Source of the DNA: Bradyrhizobium sp. NAS80.1
GTDB lineage: Bacteria > Pseudomonadota > Alphaproteobacteria > Rhizobiales > Xanthobacteraceae
Direction: 5' to 3'
Assembly (NCBI RefSeq): GCF_001908205.1
Contig: NZ_LGHL01000017.1
Span: 1-64,000 of the forward strand
DNA length: 64,000 nucleotides
Position numbers and translations under genes: made by a program. The notes below the pieces were generated by a model. It did not search any database. It saw nothing but the letters and a program-made list of their open reading frames with translations, and was not told the origin of the DNA. Positions within the stretch are counted from its first letter, which is position 1; every line of letters starts with the position of its first letter. Shown piece after piece: positions 1 to 7,812 of the stretch.

Positions 1-99
1 AGCGTTTTCGAGCGAAGTGGATACCGGTTCGCGTAAAGAAAACGCGTCAAAACAAGAATCTAGAGCCCCGTTCCGATTCCATCGGAACGGAAATGGCTC
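1..99. repeat. Dispersed palindromic repeat, copy A
   Basis: This 99-base element recurs at 30261-30359 in the same orientation with only two differences. It contains two inverted repeats: GCGTTTTC pairing with GAAAACGC in the first half, and CCGTTCCGAT / ATCGGAACGG around a three-base loop in the second half. It lies outside any gene, just beyond the 3' end of the DUF2336 gene. It looks like a REP-type intergenic element. It starts at the first base of the window, so it may extend further left. Confidence 0.85.
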
Positions 100-113
100 T
101 AGCTCCGCAGGGC

Positions 114-1214
114 TCAGGCCGCCGGCGTCACGCTCTGCATGCGATGGAAGCGCAGCACCTGCTGCGCGGTCGCGCTGCGCAGGGCCTCGTAGGTGTCGCG
201 CAGCGTTAGCATGTCCATTTGCGAGCCGCCGGAGAGCTTTTCGCGCATGGCGATGATCGCGCGCACGCTTGACCACTGCATGCCCGCGACCTTGGCGAGG
301 ATCATCACGCCCTCGTTGCGGCTCTCGATCATCACGTTCTCGGCGGTCTCGACCGGGACACCCGCCAGCGCCGCGAGCCCCGCATTGGTCTCGTCGAACT
401 TGCCCTGCTCGGCGAAGGCGGTGACCTGGAGCTCGTTGAGACGGCCGTCCTCGTGCAGCGACTTGACCAGCGCGCGCGCCATCTCGGTCTGCCTGGTCGT
501 GGCGGCCGCGCGGACTCGCCGGGCCGCTTCCTGGACCACGCTCGACACTTCGTCCGCGAGTTCCGGATGCGCGGCCTCTAACTTCCTGCGCACGCTCAGG
601 GACGCCTTCGCCACCAGCTTCAGGTAATGATGGCGCGGCAGGTCGGGCCGCAGGCCGATGCAGGTGGCGAGGTCGTCGTCGCGTTCGGCGCGCGTGACGA
701 GGTCGGTGAGACTTCCCTCGGAGAGCTGCGCGCCCGGATTGGTGACAGTCGATTGCACCACGTCTTCGTTGCCGCGCATCACCAGCACATCGGTCAGCGC
801 TTCCGACAGCACCCGCCGCAGCGAGATCGCCTTCAGATGCGCCTGGCCCCGGCTGCGCGCGATCTCGATCAGGGTTGCCTCGTCCAGCCGCTCCGATTTC
901 GACAGCACGGGGCCTGCGACCTCGATGACCTCGTCGAGCGCGAGCGTTCGGATGATCTTGGGCGGTGCGGCCGCGATCGGTGCGAGGCGGTCGGCGAGCT
1001 GGGCCTTGGCCGACGTCTCGATCTGGTCGATCAGGCACTGGAAAACGTCGTCGTATACCTGCGTGTGTTCGTCGGAATAATCCACCGCGTTGTTGACGAA
1101 GAGGTCGGTGACGCGGCGCAGCGTCTCGACCCGGCGTGCAACGGTGCCGTGCGACAGCGCCGTCTGCAGTTCCTCGAGCAGGTTCTCGGATGGTTTATCG
1201 GATCTGGATATCAT
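114..1214 (-). CDS. DUF2336 domain protein
   Basis: A soluble, largely helical protein of 366 residues with no signal peptide or membrane segment. The sequence is rich in short paired helices, as in HEAT-like repeats, and matches my memory of the DUF2336 family, which has no defined biochemical function. The start is an ATG whose product begins MISRSDKP. A second DUF2336 gene lies at 38576-39553, so the window carries two paralogues on the same strand, 38 kb apart. Its upstream neighbour is a GGDEF remnant on the same strand. The family assignment is recognition by eye; the role is unknown. Confidence 0.75.
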   Translation of the reverse strand: MISRSDKPSENLLEELQTALSHGTVARRVETLRRVTDLFVNNAVDYSDEHTQVYDDVFQCLIDQIETSAKAQLADRLAPIAAAPPKIIRTLALDEVIEVAGPVLSKSERLDEATLIEIARSRGQAHLKAISLRRVLSEALTDVLVMRGNEDVVQSTVTNPGAQLSEGSLTDLVTRAERDDDLATCIGLRPDLPRHHYLKLVAKASLSVRRKLEAAHPELADEVSSVVQEAARRVRAAATTRQTEMARALVKSLHEDGRLNELQVTAFAEQGKFDETNAGLAALAGVPVETAENVMIESRNEGVMILAKVAGMQWSSVRAIIAMREKLSGGSQMDMLTLRDTYEALRSATAQQVLRFHRMQSVTPAA

Positions 1215-1277
1215 TGCCCTGTCCTGGAGCGTTTGATCCGGCGACGCATTCTCGCGCGCCGGGAGAAAATGGATTGG

Positions 1278-1511
1278 TCAGCTCGTCGTAATTCGATTGC
1301 GCCCATGCGCCTTGGCGGAATAGAGCGCGCCGTCGGCGCGCGCGATCTTGGCGTCGAGCAACCGCATGATGCAGCGGCGGTTGCAGGAGCCGGCGAGCTC
1401 GTCGAGCTCGGCCAGCTCTTCAATGCGTTGATAGGCGGCCTTCAGCTCGGGGACGAGATCCGCGGCCTCAACGGCACTCCTCTCCGGTAAGGACGTCGCG
1501 GCCGTGCTCAT
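1278..1511 (-). pseudogene. Internally deleted GGDEF (diguanylate cyclase) remnant
   Basis: The 77-residue frame joins the two ends of a GGDEF domain. Residues 30-51 resemble the start of the domain (ELAELDELAG followed by NRRCIMRLLD), and residues 53-73 resemble its last helix (ARADGALYSAKAHGRN). The middle, including the GGDEF active-site loop and the substrate-binding residues, is absent, and the frame stays open across the junction. It therefore cannot make cyclic di-GMP. It is either a decayed gene with an in-frame deletion of roughly 110-120 codons or a very small derived protein. Decay seems more likely. Confidence 0.7.
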
Positions 1512-1955
1512 GGTCCTGCCACTGGTGGATGTCAGCCCAGAAATCTACGCGGCAAGCCTTTAGGTTTGGTATCCTTTGAAACCGAATCCGAACCGTGCAG
1601 CGCAGAACAGAACCAGGGGATATCGGCCGGCGGGGGAATTTTGCTGGTGATTAGGCATCGCTTGCGATGCCGTCGAGCCAAAGCAGGGCTTCGTGAGACA
1701 TACGTCGTGCAGGGCTGCTATGGAACCGAACTTGGTCGGCCCGCCCGGGCCGGGCGGGCATTCCTCAGGAAAGTATTTCAGTATTATGTTACCGATCTGG
1801 ATCGAGGCGGCCAACCACCGCGGGTGGGACGAGAAAAATACGCGTATGTGGGGTAGATCACACTGGCCCCCGTACGATTGCGGTAGCTTGAACAATTTTG
1901 CACCTCCCGTCGAACCGTCGGCTGCATCGACCCGACCAACTTTGCGAGACGGGCT
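1512..1955. other. Intergenic region upstream of the ECF sigma gene
   Basis: This 444-base gap separates the GGDEF remnant from the sigma factor gene. A 96-codon frame on the plus strand at 1566-1856 has no recognisable composition or family, so I do not call it. The region should contain the promoter of the sigma/anti-sigma/protease unit. A GGAAC motif is present near 1724, but no matching -10 element lies at the right distance. Confidence 0.4.
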
Positions 1956-2525
1956 TTGAGCGTGACACAGGCGGCTTCGGACGAGATCCTGATCGCCAGG
2001 ATCGCTCAAGGTGACCGGCTCGCCATGCAGGTGCTGTACGGGCGGCACCATGTGAGGGTGTATCGGTTCGGACTCAGGCTCGTGCGGGACGAGCAGGCGG
2101 CGGAAGACCTCATCAGCGAGGTGTTTCTCGACGTCTGGCGTCAAGCCGGCAAGTTCGAGGGCCGATCCGCCGTTTCCACCTGGCTGCTGGCAATCACCCG
2201 ATTCAAGGCCCTGTCTGCGCTCCGACGCAGGAAGGATTTTGAGTTGGACGAAGACGCCGCGAACGCGATCGAGGACCAGTCCGACGATCCGGAAACGGTG
2301 GTGCAGAAAAAGGATACCAGTGAAGCGTTGCGGGAGTGTCTGACGGGCCTCTCGCCGGAACACCGGGAGATCGTCGATCTCGTCTACTACCACGAGAAGT
2401 CCGTGGAAGAGGTGGCCGAAATCGTCGGGATACCGGAGAACACCGTGAAGACGCGCTTGTTCTATGCGCGCAAGAAACTGGCCGAACTGCTGAAGGCAGC
2501 CGGCGTTGAGCGAGGCTGGCCATGA
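1956..2525 (+). CDS. ECF-type RNA polymerase sigma factor
   Basis: This 189-residue protein has the two-domain layout of sigma-70 family ECF factors. Region 2 covers about residues 14-85 (GDRLAMQVLYGRH, then AAEDLISEVFLDVWR and STWLLAITRFKALSALRRR). Region 4 covers about residues 125-185 (LRECLTGLSPEHREIVDLVY, then SVEEVAEIVGIPENTVKTRL with its helix-turn-helix). The start is TTG at 1956, or GTG two codons later. Its stop overlaps the ATG of the anti-sigma gene (ATGA), so the two are translationally coupled. The likely role is to direct transcription of its own operon and of cell-envelope stress genes when released by the anti-sigma factor. Confidence 0.93.
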   Translation: MSVTQAASDEILIARIAQGDRLAMQVLYGRHHVRVYRFGLRLVRDEQAAEDLISEVFLDVWRQAGKFEGRSAVSTWLLAITRFKALSALRRRKDFELDEDAANAIEDQSDDPETVVQKKDTSEALRECLTGLSPEHREIVDLVYYHEKSVEEVAEIVGIPENTVKTRLFYARKKLAELLKAAGVERGWP

Positions 2526-3214
2526 TGGCTTTGAGCAAGAAGATGCTGGAGCACGAGCCCAGTGAAATTGAAATGCTGTTGCCGTGGCACGCCGCCGGCA
2601 CGCTGAACGCGCGCGACGCCCGCCGCGTCGAGGAGGCGCTGGCGCGTGATCCGGAGCTTGCGAAGCAATATGCCGCGATCCGCGGCGAGTACGAAGAGAC
2701 CATCCATCTGAACGAGAGCCTGGGTGCTCCCTCGGCGCGCGCGATGCAGAAGCTGTTCGCCGCGATCGATGCGGAGCCCGCGCAAGCGGCCCGTTCGCTG
2801 CCGCTCTCGGCGCGCATCACGACCTTCTTCTCGAGCCTGTCCCCGCGCACGCTCGCCTGGTCGGCGAGCCTCGGCGCCATCGCGCTGCTGCTGCAGGCCG
2901 GCATCATCGGCATCGTGCTGATGAAGACCCAGACCGCGACCTTCGAGACTGCCTCGCTCTCGATTGGCGCGCCGGTCACGCGCGAGCTCGGCGCTGCCGC
3001 ACCGGCGCGCGCGCTGGTGCGCTTCACGCCCGAGGCGCGCGTCGCCGACATCACCGCGCTGCTCGATAGCTACCAGGCTTCGATCATCGGTGATGCCAAG
3101 GGCGGCATGTTCCGCCTCCAGTTCGACAAGGCGATGAGCCAGGACGAGCTCGCCTCGCTGCTCGGCAAGATGGAGCGCGAGAAGTTCGTCAGTCTCGCCG
3201 TCGCGGCGCCGTAA
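2522..3214 (+). CDS. Membrane anti-sigma factor with a prodomain-like periplasmic end
   Basis: This 230-residue protein has a cytoplasmic anti-sigma domain (about residues 12-60, with LLPWHAAGTL and an acidic helix), one membrane helix (about 112-134) and a periplasmic domain. The anti-sigma domain lacks the HxxxCxxC zinc ligands common in this class. The periplasmic part (163-229) reads ARALVRFTPEARVADI, then GGMFRLQFD, and ends SLAVAAP. This follows the pattern of subtilase I9-like prodomains and parallels residues 155-231 of the protease encoded next door. The protein should hold the ECF factor at the membrane. The prodomain-like end suggests, as an inference, that the neighbouring protease binds or cuts it. 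Confidence 0.85.
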   Translation: MMALSKKMLEHEPSEIEMLLPWHAAGTLNARDARRVEEALARDPELAKQYAAIRGEYEETIHLNESLGAPSARAMQKLFAAIDAEPAQAARSLPLSARITTFFSSLSPRTLAWSASLGAIALLLQAGIIGIVLMKTQTATFETASLSIGAPVTRELGAAAPARALVRFTPEARVADITALLDSYQASIIGDAKGGMFRLQFDKAMSQDELASLLGKMEREKFVSLAVAAP

Positions 3215-3230
3215 ACGCGCCGCTGAACCG

Positions 3231-4937
3231 ATGACGCGTAAGTCCGAGAATGGGGTAAGAGCGGGGGCCTACGCTTCCTCGGTCGGAGCCGCACTCCTGC
3301 TTGCCGCCTGCCTCGGCGTCGAGGTCGCCCATGCGCAGGCGATCATGCGCACGCCCACGATCAGCGTCCCCTCGCGCACGCCGACCATCTCTCCGAGCAT
3401 CGCGGCGCGCGTCAGCCCCGGTGTTACCGCGCGGGCAGTTAGCGTTGGCCGTGGCCCGCGAGCGATCACCACCGCACGGATCTCGGCGCGGACAGTGCCG
3501 AAGCCGGTGCTGCCTTATGCGCGCTACTCGCCGAACCTCTATCCGGCCTGCACTGCGCCCTATCGCGACGCCGACGGGGAATGCCTGGCGCAGCCGAACG
3601 CTGATGGCAACGGTGCCGGCAAGTCGGGCAAGAAGAGCGCGAACAAGGGCCGCGGCGACAGCACGCCGGTCGCCGCAAATCTGCGCACCTTCGCCAACGA
3701 ATTCGTCGCCGAGATCGACAGTGCGCTGTCGGCGACCGAAGCCGACGAGCTTGCGCGCCGCCACGGCTTGACGCGCGTCTCCTCCGAGAATTTCCCGCTG
3801 ATCGGGGCCACGATCGGCCTGTTCCGCATCACCGACGGCCGCCCGTTCGAGACGGTGCGGCGCGAATTCGCTGCCGACGGCGGCGTGCGCTCGGTTCAGC
3901 CGAACTTCCGCTATGTGCTCCAGGACCAGAAATCGTCCGTGCCGACCGAGGGCGATCCCGCGCAATACGTGCTGGCGAAGCTCCGCCTGCCGCAAGCGCA
4001 CACGCTGGCGCATGGCGCCAACGTCACGGTTGCCGTGATCGATTCCGGCATCGACGCCAGGCATCCCGAGCTCGCCAATTCCATCGCCGACAATTTCGAT
4101 GCGCTTGGCAGCACTGACGGCCCGCACGTCCACGGCACCGGCATCGCTGGCGCCATCGTGGCGCATGCCCGGCTGATGGGCAGCGCGCCGGAAGCGCGCA
4201 TCATTGCCATCCGCGCCTTCGGCGGCACCACCGGCGGGGCCCAGAGTTCGTCTTACATCATCCTGCGCTCCCTGAACTATGCCGCCGAGCATGGCGCGCA
4301 GATCGTCAATATGAGCTTTGCCGGTCCGAAGGATGCCGTGATCGAGCGCGCCATCGCGGCGACCGCGGCACGCGGGCTGGTGCTGATCGCCGCCGCCGGC
4401 AACGCAGGTGCGAAATCACCGCCGCTTTATCCCGCCGCCAATCCCAACGTGATCGCGGTCAGCGCGACCGATCAGCAGGACAAGCTCTTCTCCGCGTCCA
4501 ACCGCGGCAACTACATCGCGCTGGCGGCGCCCGGCGTCGACATCTTCCTGCCGGCCCCGGACGGCAAGTACCAGATAACCTCGGGCACCTCGTTCTCGGC
4601 CGCCTATGTCTCCGGCGTCGCGGCGCTGCTGCTTGAGCGCAACTACGCCTTGAAGCCGGAAGCGCTGCGCATGACGCTGGCGAAGACCGCGCGCGACCTC
4701 GGCTCACCCGGGCGTGATGATCTCTTTGGCGACGGCGAGGCCGATGCGTTTGCGGCGGTCATGGCTGTTCCCGCCGACAGTGCGACGCCGGTTGCGGCCG
4801 CGTCCGGTACAACAAAACGTGAAGACGCCGAGAAGCGTCGCGACGAGCCCGGCATCCGCGCCATCGAGCAACCCTCGCTGTCGAGCGCTGACGATAAATC
4901 CGCGATTTCTCAGGCGGATAGGCCGGCCTCGCGATAG
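3231..4937 (+). CDS. Exported subtilisin-like serine protease (S8)
   Basis: A 568-residue exported protease. The N-terminal signal runs to about residue 36 (cleavage after AHA). A low-complexity Thr/Ser/Pro segment follows, then an I9-like prodomain at about 155-231 and the S8 catalytic domain at about 240-490. The catalytic triad is visible: Asp271 in VIDSGID, His301 in HVHGTG and Ser454 in GTSFSA. The C-terminal 60 residues are charged and low in complexity. The gene starts 16 bases after the anti-sigma gene and is probably in the same operon. It is likely periplasmic or secreted. The linkage to a sigma/anti-sigma pair suggests it takes part in signalling or is a main target of the sigma factor. 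Confidence 0.93.
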   Translation: MTRKSENGVRAGAYASSVGAALLLAACLGVEVAHAQAIMRTPTISVPSRTPTISPSIAARVSPGVTARAVSVGRGPRAITTARISARTVPKPVLPYARYSPNLYPACTAPYRDADGECLAQPNADGNGAGKSGKKSANKGRGDSTPVAANLRTFANEFVAEIDSALSATEADELARRHGLTRVSSENFPLIGATIGLFRITDGRPFETVRREFAADGGVRSVQPNFRYVLQDQKSSVPTEGDPAQYVLAKLRLPQAHTLAHGANVTVAVIDSGIDARHPELANSIADNFDALGSTDGPHVHGTGIAGAIVAHARLMGSAPEARIIAIRAFGGTTGGAQSSSYIILRSLNYAAEHGAQIVNMSFAGPKDAVIERAIAATAARGLVLIAAAGNAGAKSPPLYPAANPNVIAVSATDQQDKLFSASNRGNYIALAAPGVDIFLPAPDGKYQITSGTSFSAAYVSGVAALLLERNYALKPEALRMTLAKTARDLGSPGRDDLFGDGEADAFAAVMAVPADSATPVAAASGTTKREDAEKRRDEPGIRAIEQPSLSSADDKSAISQADRPASR

Positions 4938-5419
4938 CGGCTGCGACAAAGATGCACGCCGGCCAAAGGTTAAAAAATCGAACGCCGCATTGAACGTTCA
5001 GCGCCCTGCCACGACCAAAATATGTGGGAGCGGTCATCCCTCCCCATAAGTCATATCAGGCGCGAGCGCCCATCCACCCCAAGCGCCCATATGGCTCGAC
5101 CCGTCCGGTTGTCCCCCCGGACGGGTCTTTTCTTTTGGGCAGTCTGTTTTTCTTGAAGTCTCGGCTCGCTCAGCTTCCGGTTGAAAGATCGCGCTTGCGT
5201 TCATCACCCCTAGTCGACTCGACGTGGCACAAGTCGGTCATGCTTGTGCGAAGCTTGACTCGTAAGCATCTGAAAACTCCGCATGACTACGGAATTTTCT
5301 GACGGGGGCCGTGTCGTTGCTGGACAAGTCAAAACTTTTCCACAAAATATTCACGTCGCGTCTAAATTGATTCGTGTGCGTTGCGTCGCGTCCGTGTTTT
5401 TCTCCTGACGGGCTGTTTC
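4938..5419. other. Intergenic region with a terminator and no gene
   Basis: This 482-base gap follows the protease gene. It contains one strong intrinsic terminator (5098-5136) 160 bases after the protease stop and no credible open frame. The stretch 4938-5097 is therefore either a long 3' untranslated region or holds a small RNA ending at the terminator. The remaining 280 bases should carry the promoter of the TIGR03809 gene; I see no clear consensus there. Confidence 0.5.
5098..5136 (+). terminator. Rho-independent terminator
   Basis: A perfect 11-bp stem (GACCCGTCCGG pairing with CCGGACGGGTC, 5098-5108 and 5117-5127) with an 8-base loop is followed by TTTTCTTTT. This is a textbook intrinsic terminator for plus-strand transcription, ending either the protease operon or a small RNA just before it. 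Confidence 0.9.
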
Positions 5420-6304
5420 ATGACACATCGCCAAGAGGCCTTTCGCGACGTGGCTGGTTGCCGCGAGATTGCGGCACGCTGGTGCGCTCTCGCCGAGCAG
5501 CGGCTGGAACATCTCTCCGAAATGTTCGAGACTGGGCGCTGGCGCCGCTATCACTCCGAGATCGCATTCCTCGAAAATATTCAGGAAGCCAAGCGGGCCG
5601 TCCAGACCTGGCGCGCACTCGCGACCGGTGCGGATGTTGCCGCGGCAGCCGCAAGTGTCACACCCGCATTCGGCTGGTCGCCGGCGACGATGCCCCGCGT
5701 GTTTCCGCGCGAGCAGGTCCAGACCGTGCAGCCGAAGGCCGTCCGCATCGCCCCCGAGACCGCTGTGCCGGTCAGGCTCAATCCCAAGCCGTACGTACTC
5801 GCCGAAATCACCGAAGCCCCAATCGCACCGCTGGCCGCTCCTGTCGCGAAGGCGTCGCCTAAGGCGTCTGCTGCCGCGGCAGCGTTCAAGGCGCCCGCTG
5901 CGAGGGCACCGCTGGCCGCGCCTGCCGCGATGGCACCGCTCACTGCGACTGCGGCGATGACACCGCCCAAGGCGCCTGCTGCCTTGGCACCCTTCAAGGC
6001 GCCCACTGCGAGGGCACCGCTGGCCGCTCCTGCCGCGACGGCACCGCTCACCGCGCCTGTTGCGATGACACCGCCCAAGGCGCCTGCTGCCGTGGCACCG
6101 CTCAAGGCGCCCGCTACGAGGGCGCCGCTCACCGCGCCCGCCGCGAGAGCACCGCTGACCACGCCAGCCGCAATGGCAGCGCTCCTGCCTCAGTTCGCCC
6201 CGCCCGCCGCCGAAATCGTCGCGGCCCCCGAGCGCGTCGTCGAATTCACCTTCAGCCTCGACGGCCTCCAAGCGAAGTACCCGCTGCTGAGGAACGCGTT
6301 CTAA
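5420..6304 (+). CDS. TIGR03809-type protein with a long Ala/Pro repeat region
   Basis: This 294-residue protein (ATG at 5420, product MTHRQEAF; an upstream in-frame TTG at 5381 is less likely) has three parts. The first 60 or so residues form a helical domain (AARWCALAEQRLEHL, RRYHSEIAFLENIQEA) that matches my memory of TIGR03809, a short family found next to TIGR03808. A linker leads into thirteen Ala/Pro-rich nine-residue repeats. The protein ends with a short conserved-looking tail (VVEFTFSLDGLQAKYPLL). No signal peptide is evident. The convergent neighbour is the TIGR03808 gene, 30 bases away, which supports the assignment. Function is unknown; the repeat region looks like a flexible spacer. 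Confidence 0.75.
   Translation: MTHRQEAFRDVAGCREIAARWCALAEQRLEHLSEMFETGRWRRYHSEIAFLENIQEAKRAVQTWRALATGADVAAAAASVTPAFGWSPATMPRVFPREQVQTVQPKAVRIAPETAVPVRLNPKPYVLAEITEAPIAPLAAPVAKASPKASAAAAAFKAPAARAPLAAPAAMAPLTATAAMTPPKAPAALAPFKAPTARAPLAAPAATAPLTAPVAMTPPKAPAAVAPLKAPATRAPLTAPAARAPLTTPAAMAALLPQFAPPAAEIVAAPERVVEFTFSLDGLQAKYPLLRNAF
5831..6181 (+). repeat. In-gene tandem repeat, 13 x 27 bp nested in 108-bp units
   Basis: Thirteen consecutive 27-base units encode nine-residue blocks of the form xxAPAAxAP. Groups of four blocks form a higher-order 36-residue (108-base) unit whose third and fourth blocks are recognisable as LTAxxAMTP and PKAPAAxAP. The two complete 108-base units are closely similar. 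The repeat keeps frame throughout, so unit gain or loss would change protein length without disrupting it. Confidence 0.9.
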
Positions 6305-6334
6305 CGTTTGGAAGCGGGAGGCGAGGGGCCGCAA

Positions 6335-7705
6335 CTACCGCCGCACCGCATTTCCGCCGACCAGCACCTGCGCAAAGCGCTGGGCGCCGTCCGCCGACAG
6401 ATCCGCCGTTACCGCCCGTGCGTGATCGAGTCCGACCACGGCGCCGCGCGGGGTCTCCGAGATCATGTTGTTGTTGACGAGCGCAGTGCCGGCGCCCGGC
6501 ACGACTGAGACGCCGACGCCGGCTAGCGCCTTGCGGATCACGTTGCCCGTAATCGCGACGTCACGCAGATATTTGCCCCAGCCGGCGACGATGCCGTAGG
6601 ACGGCGCGTTCTCGATCACGTTGCCGGTCACGGAGGAATCCGCCTCGACGTAGATGCCGACGCCGGCATCGTCGTCGGGCGCGGTGCCGATCGGTCGTTT
6701 CGGGATCAGGTTGCGGATGATGTTGCCCTGGACCACCGCGATACGGCCGCCCTCGTTGAAATTGCAGACGGAGACGCCGACGGCGGCGCCATCGACCGTG
6801 TTGTTGGCGATCACTGCGGCCTCGAACGAAAACTCCGAATAGAGCGCGACCTCGCGCACGTCGCTGACGCTGTTGCCGGTGATGTGGATGTTCGAGGCCG
6901 AGTTGCCGCGCACCGCGGAATAGTCGCAATTCCTGATGCGGTTGCCGCGCACGATGACATTGCTGGCGCGGAAGGCGTTGATGGCGTTGCCGTACTGGCC
7001 GGAGCCGCCGGGGCCGGCCTTGATGTTCTCGATGCGGTTGTCGGCGACCAGCGTGCCGTCGTCGCCGATCGCGGCGCGCAGGATCTCGATGCCGTTGTCA
7101 TTCGTGCCGGTGATGGTGTTGCGCGAGACGCTGAGCCCCCTGGCGTCGAACGAGACCACCGCCGTCACCGCGATGTCAGTGAAGATGTTGCCGGCGATGT
7201 CGCCTGACACCTGCTCGAGCCAGATGCCACTGCCGCCGGAGCCCGTGATCTCGCAATCGGTGATGCGGACGTCGCGCCCGCCGAGGACGTGGATCAATCC
7301 GCGCCGCGTCGGCAGTGGAACGCCGCCGCCGTCGAAGGTGATGCCGGTGAGGCCGATCGCATCCGAGCCGTCGCTCTGGATCGCCGAGGCCCCGCCGGTG
7401 AAGACGAATTTCGTTGCGCCGCGTACGCCGATCAGTTGTGCTCCCTTCGGCAGCCGCAACAGCCCGCTGCCGTAGACTCCAGGCGGCAGGGCCAGCGGCA
7501 TTTGCGCGCGCGCGGCCTCATCGATCGCGCGCTGGATCGCACGCGTCTGGTCCTCGCTGCTGCCGGGCCGCACGCCGTATTGGGTCGCATCGCGGCCAAG
7601 CAGGGATGTCAGTGGCGCCGCGCGTGCGGCGTCGGCGGGCATGGCCAGCGCGCCGGCGATGCCGGCGGTCGAAGCTCCGATGAGATGACGGCGATTGAGG
7701 TCCAT
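6335..7705 (-). CDS. Tat-exported right-handed beta-helix protein (TIGR03808 type)
   Basis: This 456-residue protein begins with a twin-arginine signal (NRRHLIGAS, hydrophobic stretch, then an alanine-rich cleavage region near residue 30). The mature part starts with a pectate-lyase-like opening (TQYGVRPGSSEDQTRAIQ) and continues with many parallel beta-helix rungs marked by G-N-x-I and N-x-I repeats (GNIFTDI, RNTITGT, DNRIENI, GNRIRNC, GNVIENA, GNVIRKA). It should fold as a right-handed beta-helix in the periplasm. The match to TIGR03808 is from memory. The fold suggests polysaccharide binding or cleavage, but no substrate can be assigned. It converges with the TIGR03809 gene. Confidence 0.85.
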   Translation of the reverse strand: MDLNRRHLIGASTAGIAGALAMPADAARAAPLTSLLGRDATQYGVRPGSSEDQTRAIQRAIDEAARAQMPLALPPGVYGSGLLRLPKGAQLIGVRGATKFVFTGGASAIQSDGSDAIGLTGITFDGGGVPLPTRRGLIHVLGGRDVRITDCEITGSGGSGIWLEQVSGDIAGNIFTDIAVTAVVSFDARGLSVSRNTITGTNDNGIEILRAAIGDDGTLVADNRIENIKAGPGGSGQYGNAINAFRASNVIVRGNRIRNCDYSAVRGNSASNIHITGNSVSDVREVALYSEFSFEAAVIANNTVDGAAVGVSVCNFNEGGRIAVVQGNIIRNLIPKRPIGTAPDDDAGVGIYVEADSSVTGNVIENAPSYGIVAGWGKYLRDVAITGNVIRKALAGVGVSVVPGAGTALVNNNMISETPRGAVVGLDHARAVTADLSADGAQRFAQVLVGGNAVRR

Positions 7706-7812
7706 GACGCGTCCTTCGGCGGACGCGGGAGGTGTCCGCGATGGACTACGTAGCGCAAAAATGCGGCAGGGCGGTCGGCGGTGGCAGGATTGTTCGCGGT
7801 AGGGTTAAATGT

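Noticed and set aside
1566..1856. 96-codon open frame before the ECF sigma gene
   Set aside because: It has mixed composition without a domain, signal or ribosome site, and lies where the operon promoter is expected.
5581..6162. 193-codon Ala/Gly-rich open frame on the minus strand
   Set aside because: It is the mirror reading of the in-gene Ala/Pro tandem repeat and has no head or tail of its own.
5831..6181. CRISPR-like array
   Set aside because: Units are contiguous without spacers and encode a continuous protein repeat. No cas genes are present.
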